8,653 nucleotides of DNA from Clostridia bacterium (GTDB lineage Bacteria; Bacillota_A; Clostridia; Oscillospirales; CAG-272): contig JAFQOB010000213.1 of NCBI GenBank assembly GCA_017395725.1, positions 1-8,653 of the forward strand, in the 5' to 3' direction. Positions 1 through 6,591 of the stretch are shown here, piece after piece. The notes beneath the pieces are model-generated. The model ran no database searches. It saw only the letters and a list, made by a program, of their open reading frames with translations, and was not told the origin of the DNA. The first letter of the stretch is position 1; every line of letters starts with the position of its first letter. A program made the translations under genes and the position numbers.

Positions 1-295
1 CCTGACCGACACCGATAAAAAGTGTTAGAACCAGCACGGCGGTGGAGGCGGTAAACAGGGCGATACACAGCTTGGTATTAAGGAAAATTTCGTAGTTTAT
101 AAAGGATATGATAAGCATAAAACAAATACCGAGAAAAACCGCAAAGGCTTGCTTGGTAACGTAGGAGGTGTTTTCGCCCCTCGTTGCACTTGCAACCATA
201 AAAACGCCGAAGACGGACAATACTATTGCTATAACAGCCGTAGTATAGTCGAACGATGTTTTGTTTTTGCCGAATTTTTTTCGGTATTTGAACAT
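1..295 (-). CDS. SEDS-family membrane protein (RodA/FtsW/SpoVE type), N-terminal 98 residues, cut by window edge
   Basis: Seen: reading leftwards from the ATG at 293-295, the frame stays open to base 1. After a basic N-terminus (MFKYRKKFGKNK) there are three likely membrane helices at about residues 17-36, 50-66 and 72-94. The motif order FDY..., VASAT, KQ, ISFINYE, LFIGVGQ matches the start of SEDS proteins. Known: SEDS proteins are polytopic peptidoglycan glycosyltransferases that polymerise lipid II together with a class B penicillin-binding protein, in elongation (RodA), division (FtsW) or sporulation (SpoVE). The visible part cannot separate these; the SAT and FINYE wording leans to RodA. 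An AAAAGGTAA ribosome binding site lies at 301-309. It begins 22 bases after proS on the same strand with no terminator between, so the two are probably co-transcribed. The catalytic loop residues lie outside the window. Confidence 0.85.
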   Translation of the reverse strand, partial: MFKYRKKFGKNKTSFDYTTAVIAIVLSVFGVFMVASATRGENTSYVTKQAFAVFLGICFMLIISFINYEIFLNTKLCIALFTASTAVLVLTLFIGVGQ

Positions 296-317
296 AATTA
301 TTACCTTTTATTAAAAA

Positions 318-1757
318 TTAATATGCTTTACCCCAGTAAACCATGTGCGTTGCTTTTTTGCCGCAGCATACGCAGGTATCGCTGAAGTGTTCGCCGTCCA
401 TAGGAATACATCTTGAACCAACGCCGGTAAGCTCTTTAACCTTGTCTTCACAAGCTTCGTCACCGCACCACATAGCTTTTACGAAGCCGTCGCCGTTTTC
501 GGCAAGCTTGGCGTTGATTTCGTCAATAGATTTACATTCGTATGTGTGTTTTTCGCGGTTTTCAAGAGCTTTTTGGAATATACCGTCGCGAACCATCTGG
601 AGTTTTTCCGCAACCTCTGCTTCAAGGTTGTCGAGAGAAACGATATATTTCTGTCTGTCGTGTCTTGTAACGAGAACACACTGATTGTTTTCAATATCAC
701 GGGGACCCATTTCGAGACGTACGGGAACACCCTTCATTTCATATTCGGAGAACTTCCAGCCTGCAGAGTTGTCGGTATCATCAAGCTTAACTCTGAACTG
801 CTTAGCAAGTCTGTCGCGAACCTCTGCACATTTTTCGAGTACGCCTTCCTTGTGCTGTGCAATAGGAATGATAACAGTCTGAACGGGAGCAACAGCGGGA
901 GGAAGAACGAGTCCCGAGTCGTCGCCGTGAGTCATAATGATAGCGCCTATAAGTCTTGTGGTAACGCCCCAGCTTGTCTGGTGGGGATATACTTTTTTGT
1001 TTTCTTTATCGGTGTACATAATGTCAAATGCTTTAGCAAAGCCGTCACCGAAGTAGTGGGAAGTACCTGCCTGAAGAGCTTTTCCGTCGTGCATCAAAGC
1101 TTCAATAGCGTAGGTGGAAACAGCACCGGCGAACTTATCGCTCTCTGTCTTTTTGCCTTTAACTACAGGCATTGCAAGATATTCTTCGCAGAATTTTGCG
1201 TAGACGTTGAGCATCTGCTCTGTTTCAGCAATTGCCTCTTCAGCCGTTGCGTGAATGGTGTGACCTTCCTGCCAGAGAAATTCTCTTGAACGGAGGAAGG
1301 GTCTTGTTGTTTTTTCCCATCTTACAACGCTGACCCACTGGTTGTAAAGCTTAGGTAAGTCTCTGTATGAGTGAATGATATTTGCATAATGTTCGCAGAA
1401 GAGGGTTTCGGAGGTAGGACGAACGCAGAGTCTTTCTTCGAGCTGTTCTTTGCCGCCGTGAGTAACCCAAGCAACCTCGGGAGCAAAGCCTTCAACGTGG
1501 TCTTTCTCCTTGTTGAGCAGACTTTCGGGGATAAACATAGGCATACAAACGTTTTCGTGACCGAGTTCTTTGAACATAGAGTCAAGAGTTTTCTGTATGA
1601 GTTCCCAAATAGCGTATCCGTAAGGTCTGATAACCATACAACCCTTAACGCTTGTGTATTCTATAAGCTCCGCCTTTTTACAGATATCGGTATACCATTG
1701 GGCGAAGTCAACGTCCATAGAGGTTATGTCCTCTACCATTTTTTTGTCTTTAGCCAT
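318..1757 (-). CDS. proS: Prolyl-tRNA synthetase, short archaeal/eukaryote-like type (class II)
   Basis: Charges tRNA-Pro with proline in the cytoplasm. The 479-residue length, and the lack of the roughly 180-residue editing insertion, place it in the short type shared by archaea, eukaryotes and some bacteria. Seen: the class II core with the RPTSE substrate loop (113-117), motif 2 RWEKTTRPF (146-154) and motif 3 with [10 protein letters not shown] (282-291); an anticodon-binding domain from about 290 to 395; and a C-terminal domain with four Cys in zinc-site spacing (C431, C436, C462, C465), ending in the family's typical terminal Tyr. It looks complete and intact. The start is supported by an AAAGAGGT ribosome binding site about 10 bases upstream. 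The leader from its predicted promoter is only about 35 bases, too short for a T-box, so tRNA-responsive attenuation is unlikely here. It precedes the SEDS gene in an apparent operon. Confidence 0.97.
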   Translation of the reverse strand: MAKDKKMVEDITSMDVDFAQWYTDICKKAELIEYTSVKGCMVIRPYGYAIWELIQKTLDSMFKELGHENVCMPMFIPESLLNKEKDHVEGFAPEVAWVTHGGKEQLEERLCVRPTSETLFCEHYANIIHSYRDLPKLYNQWVSVVRWEKTTRPFLRSREFLWQEGHTIHATAEEAIAETEQMLNVYAKFCEEYLAMPVVKGKKTESDKFAGAVSTYAIEALMHDGKALQAGTSHYFGDGFAKAFDIMYTDKENKKVYPHQTSWGVTTRLIGAIIMTHGDDSGLVLPPAVAPVQTVIIPIAQHKEGVLEKCAEVRDRLAKQFRVKLDDTDNSAGWKFSEYEMKGVPVRLEMGPRDIENNQCVLVTRHDRQKYIVSLDNLEAEVAEKLQMVRDGIFQKALENREKHTYECKSIDEINAKLAENGDGFVKAMWCGDEACEDKVKELTGVGSRCIPMDGEHFSDTCVCCGKKATHMVYWGKAY

Positions 1758-1799
1758 AATTTACGAACCTCTTTAAATAATAATAATTCTATCCTTATT

Positions 1800-1828
1800 A
1801 TTATGCATTAAATGTCGGCAATTGTCAA
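1800..1828 (-). promoter_or_regulatory. Sigma-A-like promoter of the proS operon
   Basis: On the minus strand, TTGACA (bases 1828-1823) and CATAAT (1805-1800) are separated by 17 bases. This is a near-consensus promoter, with transcription expected to start about 35 bases before the proS ATG. It lies back to back with the promoter of the esterase gene. Confidence 0.75.
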
Positions 1829-1840
1829 GCGATTTTCGCT
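1828..1840. promoter_or_regulatory. Small palindrome between divergent -35 boxes, possible operator
   Basis: AGCGA-TTT-TCGCT is a perfect 5-base inverted repeat with a 3-base centre. It begins at the -35 box of the proS promoter (1823-1828) and ends just before that of the esterase promoter (1842-1847). Its position would let a bound protein affect both promoters. The short arms mean chance is a real alternative. Confidence 0.35.
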
Positions 1841-1841
1841 A

Positions 1842-1869
1842 TTGACTTTTTTATTCGGTATGATAAAAT
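1842..1869 (+). promoter_or_regulatory. Sigma-A-like promoter of the SGNH esterase gene
   Basis: TTGACT (1842-1847) and TAAAAT (1864-1869) with a 16-base spacer. The gene's ribosome binding site, GGGGGT at 1898-1903, lies 6 bases before its ATG. Confidence 0.65.
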
Positions 1870-1909
1870 AAAAAACAGAAACAGAAAACACGAAAATGGG
1901 GGTATCAAA

Positions 1910-3013
1910 ATGGCAGAAGAGAAAAAAATAATTGAAGACGATATTGCGAAAGTTGACAAAAATCTTGAGGTAAAGACAACTTTGGAAGAGAAAGATATAG
2001 TGTTTTATGACGTAAAAAAAGCGCCATTTGACCTTTATGGGCTGTATCTTGAAGAGCTTGACGTATTTAAAAGAATGCCGGAAAAGGTTGCGGAAACGGT
2101 GAGCAAAGGCGTTGCTTCGTTAAACTTTAATACTGCCGGCGGAAGAGTGCGTTTTACGACAGATTCAGATTACGTAGCGATAAAGTGCGTATTTCCTATG
2201 GTGAGAAACTTTTCTCATATGCCGAGAACGGGAGCATCGGGGTTTGATTTATATGAGGTTGAAGACGGAACCTGCACTTATGTGAAGACTTTTGTCCCCC
2301 CGAAGGATGTGACCGACGGATATGAATCTATAGCATATCTCAAAGGCAAAAAAAGACGTTGTTTTGAGATAAATTTCCCCCTTTATAACAGGGTTGACGA
2401 GCTTTACGTTGGACTTAGAATGGGTTCATACGTTGAAAGCGGGGATAAGTATAAGTATGCAAAACCCGTACTTTATTACGGTTCTTCCATAACGCAGGGC
2501 GGATGTGCATCAAAACCGAGTAACAGTTATCAGTCGATTATTTCCCATGACCTTGATTGCGACCATATAAATTTAGGTTTCTCGGGAAGCGCAAAGGGAG
2601 AACAGGCGATGGCTGACTATCTTGCAACCCTTGACGTATCCGTGTTTGTGTGCGATTATGACTATAATGCGCCTAATGCAGAGCATTTGAAAGCCACACA
2701 TTTGCCTTTATATAAGACGTACAGAGAGAAGAATCCCGATACACCCATAGTGTTTGTTACAGGGGTAAAGGTTCACTATCCGAGCGATGATCTTATAAAG
2801 CGTAAGCAGATAATATTTGATACTTATATGTATGCTCTTTCACAGGGGGACAATCTTGTAAGCTACATTGACGGAAACACTATGTTTGGCGGAAGATACG
2901 GAAACGTGTATACCGTTGACGGAGCACACCCGAACGACGCGGGATTTTTGCGAATGGCAGATATAATAGGCAGAGAGGTGGAAAAGATGCTTAAGATTGC
3001 ATCGCATAAATAA
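1910..3013 (+). CDS. SGNH/GDSL-type esterase with an N-terminal GxDLY domain
   Basis: A predicted serine acyl- or carbohydrate esterase of 367 residues. Seen: an N-terminal beta-rich half (about 25-180) holding GFDLY at 111-115, the signature of the domain that precedes many SGNH esterases, and a C-terminal SGNH half. The latter has block I GSSIT (191-195, nucleophile probably S193), block II Gly in NLGFSG (G223), block III Asn in DYNAPN (N253) and block V DGAH (D337, H340). The whole catalytic set is therefore present. There is no signal peptide or membrane segment, and the first 30 residues are highly charged, so a cytoplasmic location is inferred. Known relatives deacylate small or sugar esters; the substrate cannot be read here. 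It could act on sugars or oligosaccharides taken up by the cell, but no transporter or glycosidase lies beside it to support that. It is transcribed divergently from proS with its own promoter. Confidence 0.9.
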   Translation: MAEEKKIIEDDIAKVDKNLEVKTTLEEKDIVFYDVKKAPFDLYGLYLEELDVFKRMPEKVAETVSKGVASLNFNTAGGRVRFTTDSDYVAIKCVFPMVRNFSHMPRTGASGFDLYEVEDGTCTYVKTFVPPKDVTDGYESIAYLKGKKRRCFEINFPLYNRVDELYVGLRMGSYVESGDKYKYAKPVLYYGSSITQGGCASKPSNSYQSIISHDLDCDHINLGFSGSAKGEQAMADYLATLDVSVFVCDYDYNAPNAEHLKATHLPLYKTYREKNPDTPIVFVTGVKVHYPSDDLIKRKQIIFDTYMYALSQGDNLVSYIDGNTMFGGRYGNVYTVDGAHPNDAGFLRMADIIGREVEKMLKIASHK

Positions 3014-3080
3014 TTGCCCTATAGAGTACAAAGAATGCAAATAAGGACATTTTTTTTGAGTTATTAGTAAAATAAAGTCC

Positions 3081-3110
3081 TTGATTTGTGTTGTTCGTAA
3101 ATGGTAAAAT
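3081..3110 (+). promoter_or_regulatory. Probable promoter of the first array gene
   Basis: TTGATT (3081-3086) and TAAAAT (3105-3110), spacer 18. An in-frame ATG at 3101 falls inside this promoter, which argues that translation starts at 3155 instead. The -35 overlaps the right arm of a weak inverted repeat (AAGGAC 3043-3048, GTCCTT 3077-3082). Confidence 0.5.
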
Positions 3111-3154
3111 CAATAATAAATCACATTATTAACGTGAGAAGGAGTAAAAAAACT

Positions 3155-4615
3155 ATGAAAAAAACGATGAAACTATTGTTTGCTGCATTTATTGTAGTTG
3201 TAGTGGTTGCAATGGCAGTAACTTCAGTATCTGCTGCAGAGGCGGCAAGACGTGTTGATCCTACGACACTTGCACCTACCAGCGACAGAGTAATATTTAT
3301 TAAGGATGCTCCTGCCGGAGGAAAATTAAGCGGAGACGGAAGCGGTTATGATGCAGATAACCCATACATTCCTTCGGATCATGAAGGTTATAATCCTGCT
3401 GATTCTGCTCCTCAGAATCATCTTCAAACAGCATTTTATCAGGCAACTGAGGTGTTGGGAGATGACGGTGGAACGATAGTAATATGCGGACCTATTCACC
3501 TTGGACTTAACGAAAGTTATGGCTCGGGCGGAACAACCAAGGACGTATTTACTTACAAATGGGGAACCAAAAAGGTAATTAAGTTTACGTCGGTTTACAA
3601 CGGCGTTGACTATAGAGAGACCGCAGGAGCGAAAATTACCCTTGAAACACCTGCTGAAATCGGAGTAATGGGTTCTTCTGTTTGGGAAAATATAACAATC
3701 GAGACAATTGGAACCGAAAGAGTTATTTCTTTTGGAAGCCATCCTACCTTGATTGGCGCAGGAGTGGATACCCATCCGGCAGATCCTGCTTATAATGAGG
3801 TTGCGGCGAATTATGTAAGCCTTTCAGGTGGACACAGATATGCCAGAGGCGACGATCAGATTCCTACTCTTACAGTTCAGTCGGGAACTTACAATAAGGT
3901 GGTCGGTGGACTTTGGGGTGTTTCCATAGGCAAGGAAATGACCAATGCTACTACGTACTTGACTCTTGAGGGAACAACTACTGTTCTTGGTGCAATTAAC
4001 GGAACTATCGGAAAAAATACGGACTTCAGCGGACACGCTAATATTACAATAAACGGCGGTAAATATGCGTGTGATATTTTTGGTGTTGGCCCCACAGGAA
4101 TGACTAATACAGACGGAACCGTTGATCTTATCATAAACGGCGGAGATTTCAGCGAAGCGTGGTCTATATGCGAAGCTGCTCCCTCTATGGCAAATAATAC
4201 GCCGGCATTATCGATTCTCGACTATTCGGGATATACCGGAGAAAAGGCGGATTTGGCACGTGCTTTTGCACTTTCCCTTGATTTTGATACAGTTAAGCTT
4301 CCCGAAGGAGTAACGGAAGCAGAGCTTATTGCATTGGCAGGAGATGTAATGACTCCCGAGACTACGGCTCCTGAGACTAAAGCTCCCGAAACAGCAGAGA
4401 CTCAGGCAGCGACTTCTGTTGTAGATGACAAATCACCTGCTGAAAGCGAAAAAGATAAGACTGATGCGAACGAAAAGGATGACACTGTTCCCAATGAGCC
4501 TGCGGAAGGCAGCAACCTTACCCTTGTGCTTATTATAGTTATTATTGCCGCAGTTGTTGTATTGGGCGGACTTGGCGTTGCGATAATAGTTTTACTTGCA
4601 AAGAAAAAGAAATAA
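3155..4615 (+). CDS. Secreted beta-helix-type surface protein, membrane anchored (array copy 1)
   Basis: 486 residues from the ATG at 3155, chosen because GAGAAGGAG (3136-3144) sits 10 bases upstream; an ATG 18 codons earlier lies within the promoter and would put a polar tail before the signal peptide. Seen: signal peptide (1 to about 27), ectodomain about 35-385, a Thr/Pro/Glu and charged linker (390-445), a long hydrophobic helix (446-482) and a KKKK tail, so a type I membrane protein facing outward. The ectodomain has VIFIKDAP, HLQTAFYQATE, GGTIVICGP, a VIKFTSVYNGVDYRETAGAK block, GSSVWENI, GHRYA, and three rung-like motifs: SGTYN (233-237), NGGKY (290-294) and NGGDF (318-322). This resembles a right-handed beta-helix. 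No catalytic residues or LPxTG sortase motif were recognised. Its codon use is rich in GGA and ATA, unlike copy 2. The function is unknown; an adhesin, glycan-binding or surface-coat role are all possible. Confidence 0.9.
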   Translation: MKKTMKLLFAAFIVVVVVAMAVTSVSAAEAARRVDPTTLAPTSDRVIFIKDAPAGGKLSGDGSGYDADNPYIPSDHEGYNPADSAPQNHLQTAFYQATEVLGDDGGTIVICGPIHLGLNESYGSGGTTKDVFTYKWGTKKVIKFTSVYNGVDYRETAGAKITLETPAEIGVMGSSVWENITIETIGTERVISFGSHPTLIGAGVDTHPADPAYNEVAANYVSLSGGHRYARGDDQIPTLTVQSGTYNKVVGGLWGVSIGKEMTNATTYLTLEGTTTVLGAINGTIGKNTDFSGHANITINGGKYACDIFGVGPTGMTNTDGTVDLIINGGDFSEAWSICEAAPSMANNTPALSILDYSGYTGEKADLARAFALSLDFDTVKLPEGVTEAELIALAGDVMTPETTAPETKAPETAETQAATSVVDDKSPAESEKDKTDANEKDDTVPNEPAEGSNLTLVLIIVIIAAVVVLGGLGVAIIVLLAKKKK

Positions 4616-4630
4616 AATTTAAAAATAATT

Positions 4631-4667
4631 AAAAAGACTGTTCTTTATTAAGGGAACAGTCTTTTTT
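4631..4667 (+). terminator. Rho-independent terminator after array copy 1
   Basis: A 13-base perfect stem (4631-4643 with 4654-4666) centred on GACTGTTC/GAACAGTC, with a 10-base loop and a run of six T. It lies 15 bases after the stop codon and separates copies 1 and 2 transcriptionally. Confidence 0.9.
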
Positions 4668-4793
4668 GTATAAAAAAATGAAGTAGTGTTAAGAAAATGA
4701 AAGTCTATTTATTTATAAAAATAGTAGGTTTGGTTTGGTGTACAAAAAAACAACTTTGTTTTTGTTTAAAGTAACAAAAATGATAAAAACCAA

Positions 4794-4822
4794 TTGAAAA
4801 AAAGGAAAAAAGATGGTATAAT
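4794..4822 (+). promoter_or_regulatory. Promoter of array copy 2
   Basis: TTGAAA (4794-4799), 17-base spacer, perfect TATAAT (4817-4822). It leaves a leader of about 70 bases, ending in AAAGGAG (4884-4890) 9 bases before the ATG. The TATAATAT core is shared with copy 3. Confidence 0.75.
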
Positions 4823-4899
4823 ATTTCCGTTAAATATATCGGTAGCTTTAATATCAGTTTTAAGCAAAATCCGAAAAAATTATAAAGGAGAGTTTTATT

Positions 4900-6381
4900 A
4901 TGAAAAACTTTGCAAAACTTTTGGTTTTGGCATTGACAGTAGCTTTGGTTGCATCTTTGTTTGCAGTAAGCGTATTTGCAGCTCCCGCAACCGAACCCGG
5001 TGCTGATCCCACAAAACTCGTTCCCGGAAGCGAAAAGGTAATCTTTATCAAAGACGCTCCCAGAGACGAAAACTATGTAGTAACAGGCGAGCTCGCAGGT
5101 GACGGTACAGGTACAGATGCCGATAACCCCTTGAAGCCTGCAGACCATGAAGACTTCACTCCCGACGCAGCTCACCCCAATTACCACCTCCAGACAGCAT
5201 TCTATCAGGCAACTGAAATGCTCGCTGAAACAGGCGGTACAATCGTTATCTGCGGTCCCGTATACTTTGGCGAACTTGAATGCTGGGGCAGCGGTGCATC
5301 TGTAAGAGATACTTTTACAGCAAAATTTGGTAACAATGTAATTAAGTTTACATCAGTTTACAATGGCGTTGACTACCGTGAAACAGCAGGTGCTAAGATG
5401 ATCGTTAATGCTCCTGCAATGGTATCCATTCTCGGTTCTTCTATCTGGGAAAACATTGATATCGCTACAGCAGCTACCGGCCGTGCAATTACATTCGATG
5501 AATATTGCACATACGTTGGCGAAGGTGTAAACTGCTATCCTACAGACGAAGCATTTGAAGGCGTAAACACAAACTACATCAGCCTTGGTTCAGGACACAG
5601 ATATGCTGCAAGTAAGGATGAAAACCCCACACTTACAGTTATGTCCGGTACCTACAACTTTATTACCGGTGGTGCTTGGGGTACAGTAGCAACATCCGGC
5701 GACAAACCCATTGTTATGGAAAACGCTAACGTAAACCTTGTACTCGGCGGAACAACAAAAGTTCTCGGTCAGGTATTTGGTACAGTTCAAGCTAAGATGG
5801 GCTTCTCAGGTAACGTAAACATTACGATTAACGGTGGTACTTACGAGTGCGACATTAACGGTGTTGGACCTACAGGTATGAATAATACAGACGGTATCGT
5901 TAACATTAAGATTAACGGCGGTGATTTCAAGAATGCATGGTCTATCAACCAGGCTTCTATGGGTGCAGCAAACAATATGCCCGCAGCATGCACAGTTGAC
6001 TTCTCAGGTTGGACAGGCGAAAAGGTTGACCTTGCATTTGCTCACTCTGTAATTACAGATATTACAGATATCAAGCTCCCCGCAGGTGTTGATGCTTCCG
6101 AATTCCAGGCTCTTATAGATAGCTATAAGCCCGCTGAAACTGAGCCCGAAGAGACAACTCCTCCTGCAACAACTCCCGCAGAATCAACCCCTGCAGCAAC
6201 AACTCCCACAGCTACAGAGCCCGATGATGAAGAGACAAAGGCTCCCGCAACAGCAGCTCCCGTTGTAGATGACGGTGAAGAGGGCGGTTCCAATATGACA
6301 GTTATTATTATTGCTATCGTAGCAGTAGTAGTAATTGCAGGCGTAGTAGTTGGTATTATTGTTTCTAAGAAAAAGAAATAA
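4900..6381 (+). CDS. Secreted beta-helix-type surface protein, membrane anchored (array copy 2)
   Basis: 493 residues, the clearest member of the family. Seen: signal peptide (1 to about 27, ending VFA-AP), ectodomain about 37-400, a Pro/Thr/Glu-rich linker (401-447) with repeated TTP and ATT units, a single hydrophobic helix (456-479) and a KKKK end. A GSN-[LM]-T pentapeptide just before the helix is shared with copy 1. The ectodomain carries GGTIVICGP (112-120), YNGVDYRETAGAK (154-166), SGTYN (249-253 region), and NITINGGTY and KINGGDF rungs around a VGPTGMNNTDG turn; the spacing fits beta-helix coils. Codon choice differs clearly from copies 1 and 3: Gly is nearly all GGT/GGC, Pro mostly CCC or CCT, and Ile almost never ATA. 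That is the pattern of a strongly expressed gene and fits its good promoter and RBS. A 44-base block is identical to copy 3. No enzyme motif was recognised; function unknown. Confidence 0.92.
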   Translation: MKNFAKLLVLALTVALVASLFAVSVFAAPATEPGADPTKLVPGSEKVIFIKDAPRDENYVVTGELAGDGTGTDADNPLKPADHEDFTPDAAHPNYHLQTAFYQATEMLAETGGTIVICGPVYFGELECWGSGASVRDTFTAKFGNNVIKFTSVYNGVDYRETAGAKMIVNAPAMVSILGSSIWENIDIATAATGRAITFDEYCTYVGEGVNCYPTDEAFEGVNTNYISLGSGHRYAASKDENPTLTVMSGTYNFITGGAWGTVATSGDKPIVMENANVNLVLGGTTKVLGQVFGTVQAKMGFSGNVNITINGGTYECDINGVGPTGMNNTDGIVNIKINGGDFKNAWSINQASMGAANNMPAACTVDFSGWTGEKVDLAFAHSVITDITDIKLPAGVDASEFQALIDSYKPAETEPEETTPPATTPAESTPAATTPTATEPDDEETKAPATAAPVVDDGEEGGSNMTVIIIAIVAVVVIAGVVVGIIVSKKKK

Positions 6382-6401
6382 GCTTAACTTAGACTAAAAT
6401 G

Positions 6402-6434
6402 AAAAGCAACCTCGATTTAATCGGGGTTGTTTTT
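6402..6434 (+). terminator. Rho-independent terminator after array copy 2
   Basis: Stem CAACCTCGAT (6407-6416) with ATCGGGGTTG (6420-6429), one G-T pair, a 3-base loop, then five T. A-T pairing extends the base of the stem. Confidence 0.9.
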
Positions 6435-6506
6435 GTTTTATTTGCACCAAAACTGATTGCATTATAGTGATATTATGACGAAAAGTTTTTAGATAAAGAA
6501 TATGTA

Positions 6507-6535
6507 TTGCAAGAAGATGGTTTATAGTGTATAAT
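6507..6535 (+). promoter_or_regulatory. Promoter of array copy 3
   Basis: TTGCAA (6507-6512), 17-base spacer, TATAAT (6530-6535). The -35, spacing, -10 and about 11 bases beyond match the promoter of copy 4. RBS AAAAGGAG at 6574-6581 lies 10 bases before the ATG. Confidence 0.8.
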
Positions 6536-6591
6536 ATCAATAGTTAAGCAATGCAAATGTTGAAACAATATTCAAAAGGAGATTTAAAACT

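Noticed and set aside
546..1289. Open frame of 247 codons on the plus strand, antisense to proS
   Set aside because: It lies wholly inside proS on the opposite strand, has no ribosome binding site, and its protein resembles no family; proS is unmistakable.
1758..1800. T-box riboswitch in the proS leader
   Set aside because: The predicted leader is about 35 bases, far too short, and no T-box sequence or terminator hairpin is present.
3043..3082. Inverted repeat AAGGAC...GTCCTT with an internal T-run after the esterase gene, possible terminator
   Set aside because: The T-run is inside the loop side rather than after the stem, the stem has mismatches, and the right arm overlaps a -35 box; not a convincing terminator.
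4741..4766. A/T-rich inverted repeat (AAAAACAA...TTGTTTTT)
   Set aside because: All A/T-rich with almost no loop and no T-run context; likely chance in a low-complexity spacer.
4705..5187. Open frame of 160 codons on the minus strand over the copy 2 promoter and signal peptide region
   Set aside because: It covers the promoter and first codons of copy 2, is rich in Cys and Phe as expected of antisense to Ala/Lys-rich coding DNA, and has no credible start signal.
6120..6270. Repeated ACT/ACA-CC units in copy 2 as a possible phase-variable repeat tract
   Set aside because: The Thr/Pro repeats are imperfect at the base level and not a uniform short tandem repeat, so slippage is not supported.
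6441..6478. Second promoter-like sequence (TTGCAC and TTATAGTG, resembling the copy 3 promoter) upstream of copy 3
   Set aside because: Box spacing is about 15 and the -10 is poor; the shared 8 bases can be chance in AT-rich DNA.
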